This document shows, piece by piece, positions 1 to 9,464 of a stretch of 64,000 nucleotides of DNA; position 1 is the first letter of the stretch, and each line of letters starts with the position of its first letter. The translations under genes and the position numbers were made by a program. Source of the stretch: Marsupella aquatica (lineage: Eukaryota; Marchantiophyta); contig OZ316891.1 of assembly GCA_973895155.1 (NCBI GenBank), positions 21,576,001 to 21,640,000 on the forward strand, in the 5' to 3' direction. Below the pieces are notes generated by a model. The model saw only the letters and a list, made by a program, of their open reading frames with translations, was not told the DNA's origin and did no database searches.

Positions 1-2864
1 TGTAAAGACATCAACGAAGGTTTGTCCGCTTCTATCGGACAGAGGGTCTGGCTATTTATTCTTTCATAAAGACTCCGTTCAGCAGTTCAGAAATCGTCCC
101 TCCACAATGTTCGTGCTGTAAAGGTAAAGGGAACGAAACTGTTGGCAGCTACATGACAAAGCTGACTCTGTCTTGAGGGCAGAGAAGTCATCAACTGGCA
201 AGAGAGAGGGACTACCCTGCTTTTGCTGACCAGTGTGAAGATGTAAGAATCATTCCTGCTGTGTTCCGTGTGCATAGGGCCTTCAACTTCTGGGGTCACG
301 CATAAGTCCGTCAAATAGTCTAGCTTTTCTGCTGCACTTGAGGAGCAACAAGTATACGTGCATCCACAGTAGTCAAAGGCAAACATAACCATCCATTTGA
401 TTGGCATGTAGACTCAAGGTCTGGCATCGTTTGCAACCTTCATCTTTCATGCAAGGCCATGACCCTACATCTGACTGACACCACTCTCTTGTTCTTCGCC
501 TTGTCCCATAATATCTGATCAATTCGACCGTCCGACAATTTTCCTTTCATTTGAACATTTGGGGAGATTGCCGTATGAATGTATGGTCCATCGTTACTTG
601 GTCAAATTTCTTGATGTGCAGATTAATGCGGAGAGACTTTGTTTGATCACAATGACCATGATTCATCTATACTGCACATTCTAAAGTAAACAGTGCCAGG
701 GATTCGGACGAAATATGGCGATCAAGGTACTAGGGTCCCAGAAAGAAACTTACATGGAAACTATATGTGCCACTGGCCAAAGGGTCAACCATGGCATACA
801 AGTCACGTTGCTCCATTTCGGGTATGCGGTTGCCCACCACCTTGCTCCTTGAGGCGAACTGCTAGCCGTCGCGATCATCAAACGGGTCCTCGTCCTCGCA
901 GCTAGAAGCTCGTAGTCTCATGGAAGAACCTGCCTAGACAAAGAATCAACTCCGATCAACTATAGCAACATTCCCATACTTTCAATTCAGGAGAAACAGC
1001 TTCTTTGTCACTGACACCAGTGATGTACAATTGGCCAACGTTTTTGTTTTCCTCAAAAAAACCAAAAGAATTTCATTCAATTAGTCAGCATACAGAAAGG
1101 GGGAGTCCCAGAAAGGAACGTCAACCCAGGTGGACTGAAGGTCAATGTGCCTGGATCGGTCAAGCCGGAACCAGGTAAGAAGCTGGCCTCTGGAAGGCAA
1201 TCCAAACGAGCAATTCGGAGACTACATAGGAGCAGCACACTCCCAAAGACCGGCCAGTGATGAAGGACCGGCTAGGTCCAAAACAGTGGTTCCTTGCTAA
1301 GAAGGAATCTATCAGTTTAAAGTAGTACAGCCTCAGAACCTGAAGTCTAGAGGGTTTCATGGTGGCCGTGGTGGGACCGGCTGAACTTGGAGAGTCTCTT
1401 CGTGAATTTGCCAGAGTCCATTCCATGTACCATAAGCCATTGCCATTTCATGCTGAGCTGCCCCGTGTGTGATCTTTTCATTTCGAATCATGGCTCTAAG
1501 TCTGGTCCAGTCTCGTCTGAGGTAGATGCCAAGTCGATGCCATGCTTTCCTGATAACTCCGTGTGGATTGGGCTGAGTGTGCTCAATAAAGTGTAAGCAT
1601 CGTTCCTTCCAGATGGCCAACGTTTCAGTCCATGAATTGACTTGACTAAAACATTTTCTAATATATCTACTAAACTTATCTCCAAGCTTTTGAAGGCATT
1701 ACACAGATTTCATGCATGTAAGAAATGGAATACATTCGTGGGGATCTCAGTTGATATTGCAAGGGAGTTGAACAAACTCTGGTAGTGATCAATAGATTGA
1801 GACAGACGAGCCCCAACAATGAGTTGAAGGGGCTGAACATGAACAGTCCAGTTTCAGTGTTGCTGGGGACGTCCCTCCAACTTCTTGTCCCCAAACGAGG
1901 TGTACCGGACTTTTCATAGGGAAAGGCCTCTAGAAAGTACCTTAACAAAAAGTTCTTACAAAGGTCAGGTGAATTCTGCACGCCACCATTTGGGAACGTA
2001 TTTGTATGATTCATTCGTTTCCGTTAGTTGTATAATCAGCTAAGCTGATCCAAATCTCAAATCCAGAATTTGATTCTAAAGGATCTTGAATTTGGAATTC
2101 CAGCCACCTTCACTTTAGGCTTGAATGACTCGACAACAGCTGCGTCATGAGAGTATGTTACCATACAATCTCTCAACCTGCCTTTTGAGACGACATCAAC
2201 CCGGAGAAGAGGATCACACGGACGTGGTCCAATGAACAAGGTTCTGGATGATTGTGTTCCAATTTTTTCCGCTTTGAAATATGTTGGCGTGAGGAAGACA
2301 ATTATCCTTCTCACGACATTGCCTATACAATACTTCTGCCTTCTTTACCATCGAAAACTTCTGAAAGAGTTCGACAACTACTTCATTCCGAAGTTGTAGA
2401 CCATTTGAGTTGACGAACAGGAAGCCAGCCAGAAGAGAAAATCCATAACATGATGATTTTCGTGTCATCAAGGTACTCAAGTCTTGCAGCTATTGGAGAG
2501 CTGAGAGCAGATAAAGCCAGGAATCTATCTGTTTCTGTATTTTTGGTACAGCCAGCGATCAAAATGGCCAATAAGATAATCGCAGAGCTTCCTCGGCCCC
2601 ACGGGTGTTCAGTAGATTTCTTCGATCCGAGTAATCTCCCAGACATTCATTTCAAAGTCTGTTACTAAAGATCTGCAGACCACGAGACGCGAGCCACCGC
2701 GTCATACATTGGTCTCTCGAAAAACTATCGAAAGCTGTAGAGCAACCGAAACTGTTGCCGGAATTCAAGGTGCGGACCAATTTACAATGAGCCAATCCTG
2801 ACTCAAAGATTTAGTGGATCCCCAACCATTATATATACACGGAGTATTATTACAACCAAAAATC
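1..2864. other. Intergenic, decayed repeat DNA
   Basis: No intact gene is visible. Open frames are short and overlap on both strands. A LINE-like tail on the minus strand is listed separately. The rest shows no tandem array, LTR end or tRNA that I can recognise. Confidence 0.5.
1357..1690 (-). pseudogene. Possible C-terminal remnant of a LINE-type ORF2
   Basis: Read on the minus strand, this stretch encodes a tryptophan-, arginine- and histidine-rich tail with the segments IWKERCLHFIEH, VIRKAWHRLGIYLRRDW and GLWQIHEETL. This style (WKERN-type motif, then RKAWRR..YLRRDW) resembles the end of plant non-LTR retrotransposon ORF2 proteins after the reverse transcriptase. No RT core or poly(A) tail is recognised, and the upstream stretch to about 2.66 kb is broken in all frames. 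The call rests on general resemblance only. It could equally be an unrelated decayed gene. Confidence 0.3.
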
Positions 2865-4427
2865 TCAATAAACGTATCTAAACTCGACATTCTCCTTATC
2901 CGTCAAGTTTCCCCATGTATCCTCCAGTGAATTGATCTCCACGCCTTCGCTTCCCAACTTCTTCTGTCGTCGCTCCTTCTGCCGATTCGCCCAAAAATAA
3001 TACAAAAACAGCACCACCGTCACAGCTGCTGCGCCCGCCTGCGTAGCAAGGATAGTGATCTTCGCAGGACGGTACTCCGGGGCGTCTTTTGCTCGGAAGG
3101 TCTGCGGCCCGATAATGTTTCCAACCGAAAAGGCCCCGACGATCAGCGTACTTGCAACAGCTCGTTTCGTATGCCCGGCCACATTCGACATCGTCCATTG
3201 ATAGAGAATCACCAGAACCGCCGTGACTGTGTTGACGAGATAAATGCCTGCCAGCTGCGCTGCCTTGTTCGAAGTCGGAGCGAACGTCAGCAGACAACCG
3301 GCGATGATCCCGCAGCTGCAGCATGCGATGAGCCAGAACCAGCGATGCCCGTTCTTGATGAATCGTGCGCCATAGCCAACGATGAGCGCGCTGAGGATGG
3401 AGACGACTCCAGAGGGCATGTTCAGGAGCGCGGCAATCTTCGGCTTGTATCCCAGGTTGCGGATGAGTGTGGAAGAGTAACTGCTGATGACGCCGGAGGA
3501 GGTGGAGATCAAGACGGTAATGATCGTCAGAAGCCAGATTTGCACATCCAACAGCAATTCCACAAGTTGCGAAGGCTTGAAGTGGCGGTTCTCGACCCCT
3601 GTCCGGTTCTCGCCGACATGGTTCAGCAAAGCTACTTTCTCCGTAAGGTTCATCCACTTCGCCCTCATCGGGGTGTCCGGCAGAATCCATCCCGTGAGCA
3701 CTCCGATCGGCACCGTCACAAGGCCCAGCACGAGGAACATAAGTCTCCAACCATTGAGGCTCGCCCCGGGATTGACGTGCTGGAATGCGAACGATATTAG
3801 ACCGCCGATTATCTGCGCGAAGCCGAGCCCGCAATACCAGAAGCTGAACCGGGGAGCTTGCTCGCTGCGGGTATAGTATTGCGACGAGATCAGCATCAGG
3901 CATGGCCCAATGACTGCTTCGAAGATCCCCAGGAAGACGCGCGAGACGAGCAGGGTGGTGTAATTGGTTGCTGCGGCTGTGCAGGCTGTGGCGAAGCCCC
4001 AGGCGATGACGTTGCCGCAGAGCCATTTTGCCGCTGGCAGTTTTTGGACGATGTAGCCGTTCGGCACTTCGGCAATTAGATATGCGATGAAGAGGGCAGT
4101 GGATGCGTTGGAGTAATCATTGCCTCTAAGGTGCAGGTCCTTATTGAGGCCCATCACAGCTGCATAATTGAGGAGTACTTTGTCGAGGAACTGCATCGTG
4201 TAGCAGAGGAACATGACTGGCATGATTCGCCCGTCGATTTTCCTCCTGAGCGCTGCAAGGTTGACCACTCTTGAGATGTCGACGTAGCCAGCATTGGAAG
4301 CGGTTTGCATGTACTTGAATGCTTCATCGAGGTCGCTGCTGTTATTGCCGGGGCTGATGTGGGATGCCCCAGCTGATATTCCTCCAGAGGACTCCAACGT
4401 CCACTGTCGAGGTGTCGTCGTCGCCAT
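2865..4427 (-). CDS. Fungal-type allantoate permease-like MFS transporter (Dal5/ACS family)
   Basis: A 520-codon intronless ORF for a 12-TM major facilitator of the anion:cation symporter family, which in fungi imports allantoate, ureidosuccinate, nicotinate and related anions at the plasma membrane. Residues 60-70 (ALRRKIDGRIMP) lead into TM1 and the Dal5-type segment FLDKVLLNYA (80-89). YIVQKLPAAKW (125-135), RVFLGIFEAVIGP (163-175) and the C-terminal GNIIGPQTFRAKDAPEYRP follow, then DTWGNLTDKEN before the stop, which matches the family's usual ..LTD.EN.EF.. ending. Length is normal for the family and no break is seen. The start is the first ATG, giving the typical ~60-residue cytosolic tail. 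Base composition is visibly richer in G+C than its AT-rich surroundings. Neighbours are unrelated plant repeats. Substrate cannot be told. A fungal origin by horizontal transfer is inference; chimeric assembly is the alternative. Confidence 0.88.
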   Translation of the reverse strand: MATTTPRQWTLESSGGISAGASHISPGNNSSDLDEAFKYMQTASNAGYVDISRVVNLAALRRKIDGRIMPVMFLCYTMQFLDKVLLNYAAVMGLNKDLHLRGNDYSNASTALFIAYLIAEVPNGYIVQKLPAAKWLCGNVIAWGFATACTAAATNYTTLLVSRVFLGIFEAVIGPCLMLISSQYYTRSEQAPRFSFWYCGLGFAQIIGGLISFAFQHVNPGASLNGWRLMFLVLGLVTVPIGVLTGWILPDTPMRAKWMNLTEKVALLNHVGENRTGVENRHFKPSQLVELLLDVQIWLLTIITVLISTSSGVISSYSSTLIRNLGYKPKIAALLNMPSGVVSILSALIVGYGARFIKNGHRWFWLIACCSCGIIAGCLLTFAPTSNKAAQLAGIYLVNTVTAVLVILYQWTMSNVAGHTKRAVASTLIVGAFSVGNIIGPQTFRAKDAPEYRPAKITILATQAGAAAVTVVLFLYYFWANRQKERRQKKLGSEGVEINSLEDTWGNLTDKENVEFRYVY

Positions 4428-5975
4428 TGGAAGCTTTTTTAATTTTCTTCAATGCTATGTCGAGGTCTCTGCTGCTCTTCCGGCTCGTGTTGATGTGGGA
4501 TGATGCCACAGCTGCCTAGGTTGTGTGGACATTGATTAAACAATCTTCTCCTCGGAGGTACAGTACTATTTGGTTTTTGGTGGCGACGGATTTCGGAACA
4601 ATTTAGAAGGGACTGGCTTCAATTGTCACCCAATAGAATGGTTCCGGGTAATCATCTGTCTCTGCCAACAAGCCTTGATTTGAGAGCGCGATGATGAAAT
4701 TCTTCACAAAATTACTGGAAGCAAGCACAATGTTGACCTCCCTTCCATTGATTCTTTGGCTTGCTCAGAAGCACGTCATTCTCTGGAGACTAGAGCAGGG
4801 TAGCAAGGACCCCGGGCAAGGACAAGAGCTGTCTCTTAATCGTGCAGCCATCATGCACAATGGAGCGAATTACGACATTTTCTAAAGCCTGAACGAAGCA
4901 CGGAAGAAAAATGCACGACTTGCAACAAAAGTTGGCACATTGGAGGAATCAACAGTAAGAAGAGGCTAAAGCTGAAACGAACAGCCAGAAAGCAGGTTTT
5001 AGCTCGAACCTGTGATCGAAACCTGTCACTCCTTAAAGCTTCTTTCACAATTGCCAATGCCGCAGATCTCTCCTTTGTTTTTTGTCAGGTTTCTGTGCTT
5101 CTCTTGCAATAATTGCAGGAATCCAAAAGCAGATTGTATCCGTCATCCTCTGAGCTCGGAGTTCTGTGCCGGACATGGAGGATATAGCAAAACCTCATTC
5201 GCTCACTCGCAAATGACTCTACAGCTGAAGTGAGCCCTTTCTTCTTTAGTCACTATCCTCGATTACTCCCTGAAAAACATTCCAGCCAGAGCCCTCCGAA
5301 TAAGAATTTCTTGACCTACTCGCACCTTATCCCGCAACGAACTCCTCTGCTCTCCTCTCTAATATACGGGAGCCATTCAACACAGAAACGATTCTTTGAC
5401 TAGGCTTGACTGGAAAATCTTTGATGAGGAAAGCTTTCTTTGACTTGACTTGAATTGACTCAATTCGAACTCAAAAGCAGGTCGTCGAGATGAGCTTGAG
5501 TTCACCTGCGCCAATTCTCCGACATTTGGCCGAAAATTGTCCGACATCATGTCCAGCTGCATGTGTTCTTTACTAGTATTATTGTTTTGTGGAATCATTT
5601 GAGCGAACTGCTCTTTCTTTCCAGTGCTGGCCCCACTACACTGCTTTCGGCGCTTTGACTCTCGTCGAGCGCGGGCTTTGTCTCACAAGCTAGCCCATAG
5701 TGATATTTTCAAGCCCTCTTAGAGCATATCCAGAGCTACTCGGTTGGTCTATTGTAAGAAATTTGTGAATGACTAGAATTGGTTGAAGGCCCTTGTCAAC
5801 AGAGAGAGTGATAAACCTTCTGAGCAGCTCAATAATAATGCCCAAACTAGCCCGGATAGTATTCTGATTCTCTTGCCCGTCTCATTTCCATGAAAACAAT
5901 TTATCACACCAAACTAGCCCAGGTACTATTCCAATTCTCTTGCCTCTCTCATTTTCATGAAAACTACACATCAAG
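4428..5975. other. Intergenic upstream of the permease; one local duplication
   Basis: This is the upstream side of the permease. No second ORF of the same style is present. At about 5.84-5.97 kb a ~70-bp unit (AACTAGCCC, then ATTCTCTTGCC, then TCATGAAAAC) occurs twice in tandem with small differences. Nothing else is recognised. Confidence 0.5.
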
Positions 5976-6364
5976 TGTGATGAAACATAGGATCACTTTA
6001 TTGGTTTTAGATGAAGATTTAAAAAAGTTTGTAAACTAATTTTAGGATATTTTAATCTAATTTTGAGATATATAAGAAAGGATAGAGTTTTTTAAACCAA
6101 TTCCAAGAACATTTCAGATTAGTAGGGGTAAAAAAATTCCAACAAACCAAACTCTTTTTCTAAGTTTTAGGGTGTGCCAACTCTAAAGCTGTAGTAGTAA
6201 AGGGGGCTCCATATAGGGTCCTAGTAACTGCATTTCACATATGAGATGTACCACATCACTCCATACCACGATAAATATTCTTATTTTCTTTAAATTAATG
6301 AGTGCACATCGTATATTACCACATTTCATGTATGATTATCGGCAAGCTCCATATAGTGAGACCC
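5976..6364. mobile_element. Diverged MITE-like copy of the GGGGGTYTCAC family
   Basis: The stretch reads like the MITE copies at 36.8 and 41 kb in the same order: a TTTATTGGTTTTAG segment, TTTAATCTAATTTTGAGAT, AATTCCAACAAACC, TTTTAGGGTGTGCCAA, and finally a CTCCATATAGTGAGACCCC end at 6346-6364. It is diverged and longer, with an insertion around 6.2-6.33 kb. No target-site duplication was found, so the ends are approximate. Confidence 0.4.
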
Positions 6365-6488
6365 CAAGCTAATTATGTCCATACATTTTATTGATTTCAT
6401 GTTCACCATTAGTTTGCTGGAGCTAATTAGTGAATCAGTTTAGTGAGAGGAATTGACTATCTACCTCTAAGGACAAAATTATATGGAA

Positions 6489-6512
6489 CTAGCTCAATAC
6501 CCGGGCGTTGCA
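6489..6512 (-). other. Helitron 3' terminus (CTAG end)
   Basis: On the minus strand the end reads GCAACGCCCGGG, then TATTGAG, then CTAG, with T as the next host base. The CCCGGG-containing GC-rich segment just inside a CTAG end resembles the terminal hairpin region of plant Helitrons. It lies 3' of the helicase remnant in the right orientation. Confidence 0.75.
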
Positions 6513-6534
6513 CAAAAGATGTTGCCTCGGCCAA

Positions 6535-6915
6535 GAAGTCGTTGAGAGAAAAGACATCGTGTCCGGGATCATGTCGGCCAAGACGTAGTTGAGAAAAAAG
6601 ATGTCGTGTCGGCCAAGTTGTCGTTGAGAAAACAATTGTCGTGTCGGCCAAGACATCTTTGAGAGAAAAAATTTTGTGTCGTCCAAGATGTCGTTAAGAA
6701 AGAAGATGTCGTGTTGGCCAAAACATTGTTGAGAAAAAAGATGTCGTGTCGGCCAAGTCGTCGTTGAGAAAAAGTTGTCGTGTCGGCCAAGACATCGTTG
6801 GGAGAAACGATGTCGTGTCGTCCAAGACGTCGTTAAGAGAGAAGATGTCGTGTTGGCCAAAACATCGTTGACAAAAAAAATGTTGTGCCGGCCTAGATGT
6901 CATTGAGAAAAAATT
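6535..6915 (-). repeat. Helitron 3' subterminal minisatellite (~35-bp unit, about 11 copies)
   Basis: Tandem units of about 35 bp are built on GTTGAGAAAAAAGATGTCG followed by TGTCGGCCAAGA. Unit starts fall near 6541, 6588, 6623, 6657, 6693, 6728, 6762, 6798, 6832 and 6868. The array lies just inside the Helitron 3' end. Minus-strand frames through it give repetitive W-P-T-R-H peptides, which are an artefact of the repeat and not a protein. The minus-strand motif GACATCTTTTTTCTCA recurs in the arrays at 56.4 and 60.7-61.1 kb. Confidence 0.9.
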
Positions 6916-7075
6916 TAACAATGTTGTATAGCACAAAATGGTCAATAAGTAAAATATCTTGTTAGTGAAAGATGTTATGAAGTAAAATATCTTGTTAAGT
7001 ACAAAAGTGAAAGTATAACATTGTCACTTGATAAATCATTTTGAAGAGAATACATAGGATGAGATCTTTGTTAAT
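6916..7075. other. Helitron 3' untranslated stretch
   Basis: AT-rich DNA between the helicase stop and the minisatellite, with a short repeated phrase AGTAAAATATCTTGTTA around 6.95-6.99 kb. No other feature. Confidence 0.5.
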
Positions 7076-8488
7076 TTAGTAAAGAACTTCATCATATACA
7101 ATATTTTTGGTCAACTTTGCTTCTCCATCTTCACCTGCATCTTCAGTGTCTAGAAGTAACACTTTTATCCTTGTAGTACATGTTGCTCTTGAAAAGGCAA
7201 CCTACAATTGACCATGACTGAAAACCAACTTAGAAAGTTACAATCCTACATGTTCTTAAGTGTCTTATTAATAGTCATGGCATATGCCACGTACTCAAAC
7301 CGGGAATTGGACTCTTCGCAACATGAAAGGAAGTCTCTCATCTAATGTCAATGGAATATGTGGTATGAACGTTATGCTCTTTGCATGTTTGCTTGCAAGA
7401 ACCCATAGCCCCTCTATGACACAACTATTGATTGTACGTACTATGAGTCGTGTCTAGTTAAATAATCATGTAGTGAAGTCAACATTACGTAAAAGAATAA
7501 CAGCGCATCCAACTCTAAGTACCAGCTTGTGTGGAGACAAACCTATGGGTGTGAGCATATTCAAGAACTCAGTAGGGTAAAAATCAAGTCTTTCCAATTG
7601 ATGTGGGCAATCCATACTTAAGAAGGTGTGCGCATCTCTTGCGAGCCCTTCAAATATTTGAACTATTGATCTCTGGTGCCTCCTCATTCGTTGGCGCCAA
7701 TATTGTTCTCTTGCTTAGGACCTTGTCATCAATAGTTTCCAACGATGGATAAATTGCACATTGAATCAAGGAGTCAGACAATTTATCAACAATGTTCTCC
7801 ACCATGGATGGTGAGACCATAATCATGTTATTTAACGCTCCTTGCTTTGGCAAATTATCACCCCCAAGTTGAAGCCAGGAGCCATTCTTGAAAAGTCTGG
7901 TTCCCAAACTCAATTGACGTGGATGTAACATGCGCACACATATTCTTTGTCAGCTTGAGCGTTTTCACATAGTGCCAAATATGAGATTTCTTCATTCAAG
8001 CATCCTCCCACAATCTGTGCATGGCTTGTTCTTGCCTTCACCGGCAACACTTGTTGAAAGTCCCCTACAAATGCAACCACCAATCCCCAAACTTTTGGTT
8101 GTTTTCTCTTATGTCCCAAAGTGTCCTGTCAAGCACCTCCATAGCATGTCGAGAACCATAGGTGCTTCATCCCACATAATGAAAGTTGTCTTTCGCAATA
8201 ATTCAGCAAGCTCCGTTACTTTGCTTTTTCACGTTGCATAGTGATTGAGCATCGGATTTAGAGGAAGCTTAAATCTTAATGTGTTGTGCAACCTCCATCC
8301 AACAACAAACTTGCAATTCCAGAAGAGGCCACAGCCAATGCTACGTCCCCATCAGCTCGCATCCTATGTAGAAGGACATTCTCCACAAAGGTCTTCCCCG
8401 TCCCTCCTGGCCCCTCTATGAAGAATGTGGAAGCCTCATGACCCCAAACCACCTCCAACATTGCAGTGTAAGCAGTACATTGGCCAAC
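7076..8488 (-). pseudogene. Helitron PIF1-like helicase, C-terminal (ATPase) half
   Basis: Minus-strand fragments in several frames line up with the PIF1-like helicase of Helitrons in the correct order. They are LNVGQCTAYTAMLE, a Walker A GPGGTGKTF (~8391-8417), VGDFQQVLPV, ILAPTNEEAPEIN, YPTEFLNMLTP with LSPHKLVLRVGC, and the SF1 C-terminal region VAYAMTINK and GQLYVA-like text ending at a TAA at 7076-7078. Frames change at least three times and stops interrupt the last 300 bp, so no helicase can be made. The N-terminal half lies 9.2 kb away, beyond the Gypsy insertion. Confidence 0.88.
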
Positions 8489-8493
8489 ATTCA
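8489..8493. repeat. Candidate target-site duplication ATTCA (left copy)
   Basis: ATTCA here and at 17730-17734 brackets the Gypsy insertion. The 5-bp length is usual for Gypsy integrases. Its placement between the two halves of the helicase supports the call. The left LTR edge lacks its expected TG, so chance identity cannot be fully excluded. Confidence 0.6.
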
Positions 8494-8592
8494 ATAGAGC
8501 GGACGCCTCAGAAAGCGTCCCATCGGTCCCGCTTCGCGAAATCAGTCCACAATGCTGGACGCTTCAGAAAGCGTCTCAAAATTTTCCAAACA
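8494..8592 (-). repeat. 3' LTR remnant (~99 bp) with two palindromes
   Basis: Its minus-strand start TGTTTGGAAAATTTTGAG parallels the full LTR start TGTTTCAAACTTTTTGAG. It then carries two of the GACGCTTCAGAAAGCGTC palindromes (near 8502 and 8558). The outer part of the LTR, including the TGTCGTATAGCC end seen at 16064, is missing, so most of this LTR has been deleted. Confidence 0.65.
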
Positions 8593-8678
8593 TAATCTTT
8601 TAATCTACTATTCTAAGCCCTTCCATACTAGTATTTCTTACAGATATGAAATATACCTATCCCAGCCCTCCACTCAAA

Positions 8679-9464
8679 CTACGACATGTCCTCATGCGCG
8701 GAATAGAAGTGATAGGGCTTTAATCTAAAGCCATTAATTCTAGTGTCTAAGGGGGATCCATCTAAAGTGGTTAAGGATACAGAACCATTAGGCCATATGT
8801 TCTCAATTCGATAAGGGCCGATCCAATGGGTATGTAATTTACCCGGGAAAAGCATGTAGCGGGAATCAAAAACTAACACTAAATCATTATTAGCTAGCTT
8901 AACCTGTTTAAGCTTTTTATCATAAGAGTGTTTCCGGTTTGCTTGGACTACAGCAGTATGTTCTAAGGCTAAAAGTCTATTTTCTTCTAATTTCATAATA
9001 TCAACAAACCGACTCTCGATACTTGCTTCAGGGGTGAATCTCTCAGGAATAAGTAAGCGCTCAGTAGGAATGGAAAACTCAATAGGGATAATACTATCAA
9101 CCCCATAAGTTAAATAAAATGGGGTTCTAAGGGTGGTAATCTTTTCAGCAGTACGGTAAGCCCAAAGCGCAGAGTGCAATTTTACATCCCAGTCAGTCTT
9201 GTGAGATTCCACCATCTTATTCAGAATCTTGCCCATAATGCCATTAGCTCTCTCCGTTAAGCCATTAGCTCGGGGGTTGTAAGGAGTAGTTTTGCGATGC
9301 TTGATAAGATATATGTCAGTAATTAACTCAATAGTTGAGTTAAGAAAATGTAGACCCCTATCGCTGACCAACTCCAAAGGACACCCGAACCGAGTAATAA
9401 TATGCTCAAAGAGAAAAGCAGCCGCTGTTGTAGCATCATTCTTGCGAGTGGCTTTAGCCTCCAC
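8679..9464 (-). pseudogene. Gypsy integrase, catalytic core and C-terminal domain
   Basis: In frame with the upstream RT-RNaseH ORF after one TAG at 9465-9467. The core carries the second catalytic Asp in ELVSDRGLHF and the Glu in NPRANGLTERANG; the first Asp (WGIDFVGP) is on the preceding ORF. A GPY-like C-terminal segment (HWIGPYRIENIWPNGSVSL) follows, then FRLKPYHF before the stop. This module would insert retrotransposon DNA. The stop at 9465 falls where integrases usually have a Trp before VEA, consistent with a G-to-A change (TGG to TAG). Confidence 0.88.

Noticed and set aside
2896-4026. 376-codon minus-strand frame and plus-strand frames overlapping the permease
   Set aside because: Shadow frames caused by G+C-rich codons of the permease; they encode Arg/His-rich nonsense with no domain.
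6457-6945. Repetitive W-P-T-R-H proteins on the minus strand
   Set aside because: Frames running through the Helitron minisatellite; all frames stay open because of the repeat.
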